Source of the DNA: Zarea fungicola
Taxonomy: Eukaryota; Ascomycota; Sordariomycetes; Hypocreales; Cordycipitaceae
Length of the DNA stretch: 64,000 nucleotides
Reading direction: 5' to 3'
NCBI GenBank assembly: GCA_900169235.1
Contig: FWCC01000127.1
Span: forward strand, 1-64,000
The number at the start of each line of letters is the position of its first letter. Position 1 is the stretch's first letter. Shown one piece after another: positions 44,471 through 55,982 of this stretch. Under the pieces are notes generated by a model, which did not search any database, had not been told where the DNA came from, and saw only the letters and a list, made by a program, of their open reading frames with translations. The translations under genes were made by a program, and so were the position numbers.

Positions 44471-46937
44471 AGCTGCGATAGTTCCTGGCAACGGTCTATC
44501 TGGGAGAGTCGCAATGAAATGAAAAGGCACGATTACAAAAGAGCTGGTTCAAAGAGGCACGACGAAAGATGAGGAAGAGCGGATTAAATATTGATGAATC
44601 TTTAATGGTGAATTATTCATGGCTGGCATGTAAAACTTGGTGACAGACTCGTGGCTGCTGACTTAAACTTCATTAATCTCCACATTGTGGCCCTACTGAG
44701 TAGTATTCTTCAAGGCTGACCAGCGAAACGAAGACTCTCACTCGTGGCGGCGGGGGCGATGCGACGCAGCCATGATTAATCGATCACATCAACAGCCTAA
44801 CGTTCTCGGCTATGGTAGAGGCAAGGATAACCGCTTGTCGTGACTCACGGAACGTAGACATAATAACCTTTCCTAAACTGGTAAATTTACGCTCGTGTTA
44901 TCAGTCTCCCAAGTATAGCACTTCGATACAGATAGTGAATAAGCCGAACGTAATGAAGAATCTAGAGTTCGCAATGGCGAGATTATCCTTGAATACACTG
45001 TCGCGAACAATGTATATGTTGGTTTAACAGCCGACAACGACTCTGCCAACAACATCTGCCGACGGGCTCTGCCTCAGCCACACGTCCACCAGAAAATTCG
45101 GACTAGTGCTGATTAGTGGAGAGCGTAGCCTTGATGGAAGTCTTATTTCCTTATTAAAGGGCCCCTGGTGGCTCTCTGCAGCCACTAAACGGTGTCTAAA
45201 AATATCGCCTGACTAGCTACCAAGCGTGAGATGCCAATAAACCCCCGCCGATGGGAGATACGACACGCAGACAAGGCATAATTACAGATACATACGGAGC
45301 CGGAGTAAAGCTGACAACATTTGATAGGAATACAAGGCGGGCAGGGAGTGGAGGCTAGACAAATCAGACAGACGTATAATCTCGTTTTTTTCGCTCGCGA
45401 CTCCGTACGCCGGAGGACTCGTTTATTAAGCTACGCGGGATTTGTGCTAAAACACTGTTGAGTAATCGAATTTGGCGCGGGCGCCGGCACTCTGACACGA
45501 CGCGTCCGCACTACCTGTCTATTTTGGTATAATTACCAGCGAGCCTATAGTGTATTTCAAGTCCCTACTCCGTTGAGCAGATAGGCATCGCAATCCTAGG
45601 ACATGACATAAAGAAGTTTGGAGATTAGTTGGCAGTGTTGGTCAAATTTTTGAGCTTGGGGGATTTCAACATACGGATGCATGAATTACTTGCGGTACAT
45701 TGCAAACTATTCGCTCGGCCCCGCGACCCGGATAGCTGGGAGTTACTTGCAACTTGATATGTAATACGCTGAAACAGAGCCACAAGTTTTAAGCGGTAAC
45801 CGTTTCCGTAACTAACTGACGGTCACTATAAGCCATTGCAAGTTAGTGTACGGAGTAGCGTAGAAGGGAATCCACACATATTACACTTTCGCATTGGAAC
45901 TCTTTTTTAAGGTCTGGCATCGTGCCGTGCGTTGACCGTAGACTGAAGGCGTCCACCCTTTAATCTCTTTTGAATATGGATCGGCATTACCAGCTTACTG
46001 GTATTTACTGTATTGGTATTTACCATGAACGTCGCCCCTTGGCTTTCTCTGAAAGACGTGATTAGTAAGTAATCAGCTAAATGATGAGAGGTTAGCCGTG
46101 TAAACGTTACTTTGGAAGGAAATGAAGGATAGGTACCACATAAAATGCAAATCCTGGTGCTCGGTTCCGTTTGATTATTTTTACTGTATGGAAGAAACGA
46201 CTCAAGACTTGTATCGATCAGCATTGTTTGCATTTACAATGTGGACTGAGTTTGTGCCCTAGCCAAGTTGGGTTGTGCAACTTCCACTTGCGGTCTCAAG
46301 AAAGCGCACCCACTACGAACTCTACGGATGAATGGAGATTCAAGCACACCTACAGCCTTGGCAAGGCAGCAAGCAGATTTCTTCAGGGTGCACCCAGCTG
46401 GCTGGAACCAATTAGCTCCGTTCTCGCTTCCTGCTGGGCGCCAATGATGACAAAAAAAACTAGGTTCATTGTGGCAATACTATGATTGTGGCAGTTTTTC
46501 TATTGTTGTCCCGGTGCACACCCGAAACTCAAAACTTTACACGTCGATGGGCATAGCGAAAACCCGCCAAAGTCAAGGAATCTTCACTTGATGGCGGAAG
46601 GAAGACAGCCACAGTGTGACAGCTTCGTTACTGACAGGCCCACCAGCGCCATACACTAGTATGTCTTCGAATATCACTTCTTTGTGGCTGAAGTTGGTTT
46701 TTGGGCCATTTGTGGTTTATTTTTCTAGTTACTAAATATATCCTATTCGGCCAGAGTACTGCTACGTGATCCCATGTACACCTGTTTGGTCTCCGAGGTA
46801 GTCAACTGGCGGCTTGGAATTACAAGAACAGTTGAATGTCTGGGTTGAACGGCAATGAGCAGCACACAAACCGAAGCCAGTGGAGGTTGTATTATACAAG
46901 TCAGGCGTAGATACAGGATACGTTGTCAGTGCACTCA
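44471..46937. other. Gene-poor 2.5-kb intergenic region
   Basis: No coding frame, RNA gene or inverted repeat of a transposon could be supported. The 14-mer GAAAACCCGCCAAA at 46558-46571 recurs exactly at 47878-47891, on the other side of the NDUFS7 gene. Confidence 0.45.
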
Positions 46938-47722
46938 TTATCTCCTGTACCACATGCGTGTGACTTTGGTCCGCCTCATCTTCGCCTGCAGCAAAAAGAC
47001 GCCTTGTAGGAGGGCCTCGGCTGTTGGTGGGCATCCTGGAACGTAAATATCCACCGGCAGCACTCGATCAACTCCTCTGACAACAGAATAGCTGTAGTGA
47101 TAGTACCCCCCACCATTAGCACAGCTCCCCATGCTAATTACCCATTTTGGGTCAGGCATCTGGTCGTAACATTGACGAACTGCTGGAGCCATCTTATTCG
47201 TCACCGTTCCCGCAACAATCATGACATCCGATTGCCGGGGTGAAGCCCGGAAAATAATGCCGAGCCTGTCTTGATCGTATCGGGGCATTGATGTATGCAT
47301 CATCTCAACACCACAACATGCGAGTGCAAAGGTAAGTGGCCAGAGCGAAGATTGTCGACCCCAGTTGACAAGGGAGTCCAGTGTCGTTCTTTGCACATGA
47401 GAGTGTTAGCCAACGCCATTTCGAGCCTGTATACACGTACAAAGCATGTTCGGCCGCCGATGAAGCCTCGTTTCCGCGCCGTGCGACGTCTGCTGCACCA
47501 TCTGCGCGTGGCCGTTGCGGTTCGTGGAACGACTTGGCGCTGTTCCACCGTAAGCCAAGAGCTTTGTGTCGTGTGAAACAGGAACTAAAAGGCAATTTAA
47601 CTTTTTTCCGAGAAATAAATCTCACGTATAAGTAAATTCTTGTTTCAAATATTCACGGTTGAGACGACTGGGTCTGTGTGAAGGTACTGACCTGTTGCCA
47701 CCCTTTGTGGAAGACGAGGCAT
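46938..47722 (-). CDS. NDUFS7: Complex I PSST subunit (NDUFS7 / NuoB homologue)
   Basis: Three exons, 47688-47722, 47441-47584 and 46938-47388, give 209 aa; lengths and phases agree and rebuild the family sequence [15 protein letters not shown]. The subunit carries iron-sulfur cluster N2 and forms part of the ubiquinone site of mitochondrial NADH dehydrogenase. All four ligand cysteines are present: the CC pair in [19 protein letters not shown] and YVPGCPPT. The N-terminus is a good presequence ([19 protein letters not shown], with Arg, no acids). Compared with fungal PSST as I remember it, changes fall at usually conserved sites: RGVDRVLP for RGCDRIVP, ALACCG for [15 protein letters not shown] for LMYGIFQLQ. 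It may be a diverged second copy. The first exon (donor GTACCT) is the weakest part. Confidence 0.88.
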
Positions 47723-47899
47723 GGCGGTGCGGACGACAACGCCTATTCCCCTTGAAAAATTCACACAAATACTTTATTGTTGAAAATGAGTAGAGTTGCT
47801 GCACTGGCAGATCGGCAATCAACCTAATTTAGCGGGTGAGTCTATTAAGATGCAAGCCGAGATCCATCCCGGCCGGAGAAAACCCGCCAAATCGCTAGA
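47723..47899. promoter_or_regulatory. 177-bp bidirectional promoter, NDUFS7 and regulator
   Basis: Both divergent starts share this short region. It contains the palindrome CCGGCCGG at 47869-47876, two inverted CGG triplets of the type Zn2Cys6 proteins bind, and CCCGCCAAA at 47883-47891. Binding by the adjacent regulator is an inference. Confidence 0.55.
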
Positions 47900-50096
47900 A
47901 TGAGTAGTACCTTCAACGGACAACACCCGCCAAATCCATCACTAGCAGAGGACCAAGACGACACTCTCCCATGCTCCCATGCTCTTATGCCTAGAGAAAA
48001 ATCGCCTACCGCCCTTCCCGAGGGCAAATTCCCCTGTGTGGTTTGTGGAAAGACCTTTTCGCGCGGCCATCATCTTTCTCGACACACCGCAATTCGTGCG
48101 TCTACTGCTGCGGTGCATCCGGCTACATGAATTACGGACGCGCTGAATAGATACCAAAGACGAGCGGCATTGCTGTCTCTATTGCTCCAAGACGTTTTCT
48201 CGAAGGCATGTATCTCCCCTTTCTTTGTCGCAGCACCATATTCTGCGAATGAATGCTAATCTAACGTAATTAACAGCGACATCTGCCGAAAGCACGCCAA
48301 TAAATGCCCGCAACGCGAACCTCAACAGGCGCTGCCAGCACCCACTCGTGGGCGACGGCCTGGCGCGTGCCAGGCTTGCTATAATAGCAAATCTGCCTGT
48401 GATAGACAGACACCATGTCATCGATGTCTCAATCGACAACTTGAATGTAGCTATCGCAGAAAATCTACTGCGTTCGCGACCTCAACGGGAGCGCATACCG
48501 GTGGCACCCCGTACCTACTCAAAATCACGAACCCAAGCGCCAAAACTATGTTAGAATTCTTTGATCACGATGAAGCTGATCCAGATATTGATGATGCAGC
48601 TGCTGTAGCAACCGTTGGCTGGGGCCAGGCTGTTGAGAACGACGACGACATCCTGCTCTGGAGTCTCAGCTCGGTGCTTGACCTTCAGCAACTAGGCCTA
48701 GCCTCCACAGATAATTACGGAATTCCAGGTCCGCCTGCCAGTATGGCAGACCTAGCGCCCATATTTCGTCCGGCTGTGTTCAATGTGCTTGAGACAAAGA
48801 TGGAGCTTGCCGCCAACCAACTAAGTGCTCTACATGAGCTGCTACTGGTCTCCAGCCCATCTTACAGTAATGACATCAGTACAGAGCTTCTCAAATCTCA
48901 TCTTTCAGCAAGGAATGCCATTGTATTCTCAGTTGTGTTTTTCCAACAATCGCATCGGTATATATCTCTGGTTCATCGACCATCATTTGGTTCACCAGAA
49001 ACATCCGTCACCCTACTGCTAGCAGTGGCATTCGCAGGTGCCACCCGATCGCCGCCGCGCAAAGAGGTACTCTTCATTCATAGTCTAGCACGACTTTTGG
49101 AGGAATACATCTTCCAACACTTGGATCAACATATGCTTGGCTTTCATACCGCAGGCCCATCCAGGGAACTAATCGAGACTCTACAGGCTGCCATTCTCAT
49201 TCATCTGATACAGTTTATGAGACAAGCAGGCGAGACTCGCGAAAGATTGAGAACTGTTAGGCTTCCGAAATTAGTCTCGGCGTCTCGGAGGCTCCAACTT
49301 TTTGCTACGAAGCACATGCCTAGTGTGGACTGGCTGAAGTTCGTCGAGACGGAAAGTCACATTCGGTATTTTACACCCACACATGCTGCCAATTCTTCGC
49401 CCTCTAACAATAGTAGTATTGCCCACTGGATTGCCATGGCTGACTGGTATCAAACAATCATGTTTCATATGCCACCACAAGTGGCAGTCTGGGAGATGTC
49501 CGGGGATATGCCTTGTTCACTTGATATATGGAATGCGAGAAGTGCTGAAGTTTTCCGAGCCATTATTCGAACTGGAAGGTTGCCACTGAATCCTTGGTCA
49601 ATTTGTCGCTGCATCAAGGGATTAACGCGACAGCCTAGTGGACTCGGCGGGGATCCCAGGTTGACCCCAGCCAGCTGGCAATTTTCCATGTCAGACTTGA
49701 TGCTTGTGGTGTTCGGTAAGCTGTTATAATATTTTTATCGAGAAAAATTGCAGAAAATCTAGTTACTGACAGATTATTACAGGGCTCACTAGCGTCGTAA
49801 TCTCAGCAGAGCTGACGTTGACCATGGACGATACTGCTTCAACATGGCTGGTGACTCTGGAGAGATGGCAATGCCTTTGGAAGGACGCTACGCGATCTTT
49901 AGATAAAAAGGCCATAATTTCAAGTGGCATCGAGCGATACAGTCACGAGCATGCAGAGTTGCTACGAAAGATTATCGAAAGGTCTACTGCAGAACCAGGA
50001 TCACCAAAGCCACTGTACCTAGCGAGTAATGGCCATGACACCGTTGCGGCACTTCACGAATTTCTCGTTCTGTTTTGCCAGCCAGGTACGACCTAG
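47900..50096 (+). CDS. Zinc-finger transcription factor: C2H2 + C2HC + Zn2Cys6
   Basis: Four exons, 47900-48095, 48151-48205, 48277-49715 and 49783-50096, give 667 aa. Finger 1 is CVVCGKTFSRGHHLSRH-TAIH. Finger 2, CLYCSKTFSRSDICRKHANKC, is C-x2-C-x12-H-x3-C. They are followed directly by a canonical Zn2Cys6 cluster (ACQACYNSKSACD, then CHRCLNRQLEC, spacing 2-6-5-2-6). The rest is a fungal-type regulatory domain with the middle-homology pattern (YISLVHRPSFG, LLLAVAFAGA). Intron 2 (48206-48276) begins with GC, needed to keep finger 2 in frame. Such combined-finger regulators often control metabolic clusters. It stands divergent to NDUFS7 and upstream of a transporter. The C-terminus (stop at 50094) seems short, so a further exon is possible. 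Confidence 0.82.
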
Positions 50097-50718
50097 CCGG
50101 TATATTGGATAGTATAAATGATTGTTCTGTAGTTTAGACACTAAAATTGCTCGCCATTACCATCTTTCTACGCTGAACAGAAGGAGGAAAGTAACTCTGT
50201 GTGACCGAAACGGACAGCCATGGCTATCATCAAAAGGCCTCGATTCTGAATGGACTGTCAACGAAGAATTTATTTTTGTCTATTTATGTAACAACCTTGA
50301 TCATGCACCACAAGGCTCCAGTCCGCGCCTCCATCAAACCCCCCAATTGTCAACCAGCTCTCGATGTCGGCTGGAGGGAATTGACCAAATCGCCGTGATG
50401 GAGCCTGATGGAGTGACCAATTGCCGTCCTACTTACAGCCTACTAATTTTCCTGTACCCCCCCTCTTGCTGAAACCCAAGGGTACTTTATTCCATTTGTC
50501 GATTTATCGCGTTCCATCCACTGTTTCCAAACCACGCGTCGAGATCGAACTTCCACGTTGCTCGCGCATTGAGCCAGTATCCAAAACATCCCTATCCTTG
50601 ACCCTTCATGAGTTTGATCTACCTAGTCAACTCTGAACATGTGCAGCCGGAGCGAGCGAGCCCACCAAGAGACTGGGCACCCCTCCCGCGGTATCCTACT
50701 GCCAGGCGAACGTTGACT
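50097..50718. other. Convergent 3' region
   Basis: About 620 bp between the regulator and transporter stops; open frames here lack coding character. It could hold an unrecognised last exon of the regulator. Confidence 0.4.
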
Positions 50719-52346
50719 CTAGAATACTGAAAGAAGTCGCTTCTGTGAGACCAATCTAACAGCGAGCAGCATGGACGTTCCGAGCAGAATAGAGCAGGCA
50801 GTGAAGACATAGACACCCCACCACTGGTGCGTCTTGTCTCGGATTGTGCCACTAATTGGTCCACTGGCCAGTGTGCCGACGGAGCAAATAGCCATCATGG
50901 CGCCAATTCGCAGGCCAATGCGTCCCATACTGGCCGGCGTCGTTTGCGCTACGCAAGCAGACCCAAGTGGCACGATACCTCCCGAGGAGAATCCAAATAG
51001 AAGTGAGACGGCCATCATTGATGGTAGTGTAGATGTTTGCATCCAGCATAGAGTGGCGATGCCCGTGAGAGTGGATATGCAGATGAGCATATTAAATCTA
51101 AACAAGAATTCGGTCAGTGTCCAAAAATCTGGCATCATGTTTTTATGTATTCCATGCGAACACATACCTGCCAATTTGATCTGCCACCCAACCTGATAGG
51201 ATGCGACCGCACAAAGATGCCACATAGGTAATAGCGAGCATGTTGTTCGCCATAGTGGGCGAAACGCCATGATCGATGGCATATTGTGGGATATAGAAAA
51301 AGGGCACCATCATTCCACCATTGATGAAGAGGAGTCCGAGACTGAGAGCCAAGAACCGAACATCAAGAATGGTGCCCGCAAGTGAAGTCTGTTGTACAGG
51401 GGCCGGGGGTGCCTTGGCCTCAGCGTCGTCGTTGGCTGGCTTGGTGAGTTTTCGCTCTTTGACAAGGAAGCAAGATGTCAACATGAGAGGGGCAGCAATA
51501 ACACCAGTGGCGCGATGCGTCCCGTTGATGCCAATTTTGTCAATGAGCTGGTTCAGAACAAGTGGCCAGAGAATGCCGCCCGCGGAAGCTCCAGAAACAA
51601 CAAGACCAAGCGCAAGACCCCTCCTCTTATCAAACCACTCGGAAACGGCACTCGTAGTCGGATAAAAGCTAACCAATGTCAATAAGTGAACAGGATATTC
51701 TACAGAATGATGGTTGTGAGGCATCAGGTAACTTACAGTAGAGCACAGCCCAGGCCAAGGGTAAACCCTTGGGCAAGAAGGAGTTGGTAGAACTTGGTGG
51801 AAAAGCTGCAGGAGAGAAACGAAACCAGACACAGGAAGGTACCCATAAGCATTGGTATTCTGGCACCCCATTTATCGAAAATCGGACCAACAACTATTCC
51901 TCCAACGAATAAAACGAACATCTAGATTGTCATTAGTTGTGAAGCTTCACGGTTGATATACCTTGCGCTGGTGGTGACTTACTTGAGCACTACCAATCCA
52001 AGTTACAAGCGATGTACTCATGTGCAAATCTGTCTCATAGACGGACTCGAATGTTCCAAATGCGTTAACAATGCCTTGGAAAATTGTTTAGCCACTAGTA
52101 TGCATTTATTGCAATCGATTTGTCCGAGAAAGTCATACCGAATGAAGCGGTAAAGTTGAGCCAGCCTCCAAGCACAACCAACCAAGCACGGCGTCCACCG
52201 TCCGGGGCCGGTTCCCCAACATTCTCCGGAATATATTCCTCACGGCTGGAGAACGGAGATATTGAGCCGTCTTTCTCGATCGGACTGCCAACTTCACTGG
52301 AGGTTACAGTCACAAGTTTATGGTCTTTGTCGTCGGAGCGCTCCAT
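50719..52346 (-). CDS. MFS transporter, monocarboxylate (MCT/SLC16)-like
   Basis: Five exons, 52139-52346, 51983-52074, 51737-51921, 51168-51668 and 50719-51097, give 454 aa; all phases agree. After a hydrophilic N-terminus comes the MCT signature before helix 1, PAPDGGRRAWLVVLGGWLNF (the family's DGGWGW-like motif). The loop 2-3 motif GPIFDKWGARIPM and loop 8-9 SGWVADQIGR follow. Twelve helices can be traced. Fungal members of this large family export or import organic acids and metabolites and are frequent in secondary-metabolite clusters. Substrate unknown. Convergent with the zinc-finger regulator. Confidence 0.88.
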
Positions 52347-54779
52347 TGTTGACTTCGGAGGCGCGGCAGCGGCCTTGGTGTTTGTCGTACTAGGTTAGAT
52401 GAACAGGATAAAAAAAGAAACGACATGACGATGAAGAGGCAGACTATATCTATAAACTCGAATACTGTAGAGCTGGAATTCTTCCAAGCCTGCATTCCTG
52501 GCCAATAAATCATATAGATAAGCCAGCCAGCCCGCCCAAGCGGAAACCAAGGGAGCCATCGTATTCCCCACGAGCCAAGACTCACATGAATCCATTTGCT
52601 CTCGCCCAGATACAGTTTAATAAATGGAACCATTACACAGAAGCGATCGGAAACAAGCCCGTAAATCTATTCCGCAGGTAGCTGCAGCACTAATCTGCTC
52701 AGTTTATAGCGGGCTTGGGCACTTCCGGATCGGAGAATATTCATCATTCTCTTTACATGACGTAAAAATGCGGGCAGAACATCCCACTGCAACTGTGACT
52801 CTCAGTGAATGCTCCGTGTCTCACCAGCGTGCATGCCTTTGGGAGGCTGCGTCGCATTCTTCCGCCAGATATCTAGGGGAATTTTCATCTCCAAAGATGC
52901 TGGTTTTATTCGCGGGTGAGACATACTGTGAAAACTTGCTGGCATTGCGAGGTAATTAACCAACAAGTACGAGGGAGGCTGACCACTGGCAGTCATTCCT
53001 CCTGGATGAGACACAGTGGTTGGTCTCAAGGAAGACGAGGGTTCGGCGCTGGTTGATCCGATTCGAAGGCGGCAATGCATCAATGGCACCATTGACTGTT
53101 GCTCATATCGCAGAAATAGCTAATCATTTATTTCACTTTTTTTTTTTCTGGGGGGAGATATTATGAGTGTTTTCCAGCTAATTGCCGTTTTTGGCAACCG
53201 TAGTACAGCAGGAAGCTTCCTGGCACTGGGGGCCTCGAGCCAGTGCGAGTTAATTACCAGTCAACTCCTTGGTGAGACAAGACAACCCGGTTGACCCGGC
53301 TAAAGACTGATGTTGTTCTGCGACACGGTCCTGTGACTGCTGCATACCTGAGGACGCTGTCCCCATCCACAGCCACTCCTGCAGGTCAAATGAGGCTATC
53401 GTGAAACTGCAACACTGGTACTTTGTGCATCACTTTCTGCACTTTCTAACGCTTAGCCCGTAATCACCTGCCTACGGTTAGCTTAAGTACGCTTACTTTT
53501 TCAGGCCGCAATAACTGGGCATTTTGCAAAACCAAAGCGACTTAGATCAGAAAATCGGCTCTTTAAGAAGTTAATAATAACGGATCAAATATAAATTCAC
53601 TGTCCTCCAGCCAGGAGCTGAGATGAGATGAGTGTGCCAGGGGAGGGAGTAAATAGTTACTGGAATGTGTGCGTGGTCAGTAATTTCAACGCGCTACAGT
53701 GGAGAGTGGCTGCTTGGCTTCCGCTAAAACGGGACCCAAAATGAGGGGCTTGACTTGCTCGCCAATCAGATTGTGTAGAAGTTATGTTTCTCTCCTGAAA
53801 GGGTCACATATTCCTATTGAAAGACCTCGACACTAAGTAGTGATCCCTCGTTTCATTTGTCGGGTTTTCGATTGAATATGGCTATGGAATTGGAAGTATG
53901 GATAACATCCACGTGCCGTCATCTCATTTGTAATACAAACTTTCGATCACACCCCAAGCTGTCATGGAGCTCCCAGGGAGGGCAACAACTGTCACAAGTT
54001 CGCGGTTGGTCGATCCATGGAATTGGACTGGTCGTATACCAAGCCTGTGAAGTGAGAATGAGGTGGTTGATGTTGATTGATGGCCTACCCCGAGTGTGCC
54101 CATGTTTTGCGTTGGAGGATCGGATCTGCACCTAGCTCTACTTGAAACTTGGAAGTAAATCGCGCCACATTTATAAACAAAAATATTGCTCTAAACAATA
54201 TTTGTCATGAATCTGTGTAAATTAAGCCATTGGACGCATTACTCAGCACTGGATTATAATCTCGGAAGGGGGAAGGCGCCCGTGGAAGATGCCGGGTCGG
54301 ATGTGGCACCGCCGGAACGTGCACTTTTCGCAAGCAGACACGTCCAGCTAGAAAGCGCCCGCGGCCTGAGTTTGGTGAATCGACACAGATAACATCCTAT
54401 CCGAGACGTGCTGTTGACCGATTCTAGCGTTGGAATCCTGAGCAATATTAACACTTTAATACATACAGGCAGATTCGTGCATCGTCGGTGCCCTCTCAGC
54501 AAGCGTCTGTTTATTCTCGAGTGTGTGTCTTTTGCTGCGCACCACTTCCTCTCGGGGAAGTCATGCGATCCTCGCAATTCTCGCTCGACTCAAATAAGTC
54601 GCGCCATCACTCCTACTTTGTCTGTTCTGGTTCTTTTGTCCACCTATGCGCCATCTCATCTTTTTCGGCGGCTCCTGCGACTCCCACTCCCGAAGCCGAT
54701 CATTCTCTATAACAACTGAAACTCGTCTACCTGATTTCATCCGATATTAGATTGAAAATTTATAACCCTCCTCTCAAAC
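52347..54779. other. Gene-poor 2.4-kb region
   Basis: No gene is supported. A perfect 8-bp inverted repeat with a 7-base loop (AAATATTG / CAATATTT, 54181-54103 region: arms 54181-54188 and 54196-54203) could form a hairpin, but no gene ends next to it. Confidence 0.4.
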
Positions 54780-54789
54780 TTGGAAACTG

Positions 54790-55110
54790 TAGTGGAATTC
54801 TGTAGCATGCTTCCAAGTGCATTTAGAGGACGGTTGGGTTTATCGAGTTTCTTGATAAAAGATTTGTCGGCATCTGCGGTTCACTGTGGTCTCAACGTTT
54901 GTACCCTTTTGAGTAAAGCCAACTGCTCCTCTGGCGTCAAACTTTCGTCTTTGACTACTTTGAGTAATTTATTAGCAGTAATTTGTATGTGAGCTTTACT
55001 CTGTCCGACGATCGGATCTGTGCATATCTTTGCGAGTAAAGTGCTTGTAGTTTGGCTCCTATATTTGCTTCTGATTCTGGATCTAGCCTTTAGGGTACCT
55101 GATTACTCTA
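54790..55110 (-). pseudogene. Possible relic of a coding exon
   Basis: On the minus strand two adjacent frames read as plausible protein. One gives LDPESEANIGAKLQALYSQRY and, after a frame change, ITANKLLKVVKDESLTPEEQ and LALLKRVQTLRPQ, then a TGA, then DKSFIKKLDKPNRPLNALG. The charged, helical composition is unlike the surrounding non-coding DNA. I do not recognise the family; it may be a fragment of a decayed gene or chance. Confidence 0.3.
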
Positions 55111-55538
55111 TCCGTTGGAATTTAATCATCTATTTTTAAACAATTGACTGGCAAATGAGTGACGCTTTAAACGGCTTCCTCAGTCTAAGAGCTTGATGGT
55201 ATCGAACTGGAGTCTGAGAAACTAAAGTATCTGTGTGTTGTAAATAACCAGTAAAAAAGAAAACAACGTCTATAGCATCTATAGCAGCTACCTTTGACGT
55301 AGCGTTACAAATAGGTCCTCTAAAGTATCCTGAGCGGACCAAGTCTGTACGAGCCCGTTTCCTGCCACATGCCTGACGGTACAGGCGATAACCCGTTCAT
55401 ATGTTCCCTTGACATGCCCGCCGACACCGATCGGTATGTACTGGGCACGCCAAACAGTTCTCGCCTCTCCTTATCTAAGGCCTGAGGGCACAACACATAG
55501 TGTCCCATATATTTACCTACCGTTTTTTTACTCCAACA

Positions 55539-55721
55539 ATGTCGTTACTTAAGCAGATCGGCGGAGTATATGCTGCGGCGTGTAAAGGTCTTATCAATCA
55601 GTACTGGATGTTGGGGATGTCTGGGGTGACATTGATCAACCTTTTCAACTCCATTGGCGAAATGGCGAGTAAGCCGTCAACGCAACTCAATTTCGCTTCC
55701 AAATTGATGGAATGGGACTGA
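55539..55721 (+). CDS. Possible 60-aa hydrophobic peptide
   Basis: An ATG-started frame of 60 codons encodes a peptide with one hydrophobic stretch (YWMLGMSGVTLINLF) and an acidic end. No homologue is recognised and it stands alone in a gene-poor region. It could be a short exon of an unseen gene or a chance frame. Confidence 0.25.
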   Translation: MSLLKQIGGVYAAACKGLINQYWMLGMSGVTLINLFNSIGEMASKPSTQLNFASKLMEWD

Positions 55722-55982
55722 TGACCACCCTTCTGGCAAAACTATTGCTTAAATTAATAGAGATCTTAACTGTAAACTAGCTATGGTCCTTTTTCCTTCC
55801 TTTAGTATATCTCCCTATTGCTCTGTGAAGCTTAGTATGCCCGGTGCTGATCACACTAACCCTACTGAGCCGCCATGTGAAACCGAGCCTCCTTCGCATC
55901 GAGGCTTCTGTTGACAGTAGTGTCACTTCCCTGGCCGCAGGCCCGCATGTTAGATTCCCCTCGCAGCACCGTGTAGGAGTGC

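Noticed and set aside
39900..45860. Recurring TACGGAG / CTCCGTA words as possible MITE ends
   Set aside because: About seven occurrences in 64 kb on two strands is what chance predicts for a 7-mer, and no paired inverted copies bound an element.
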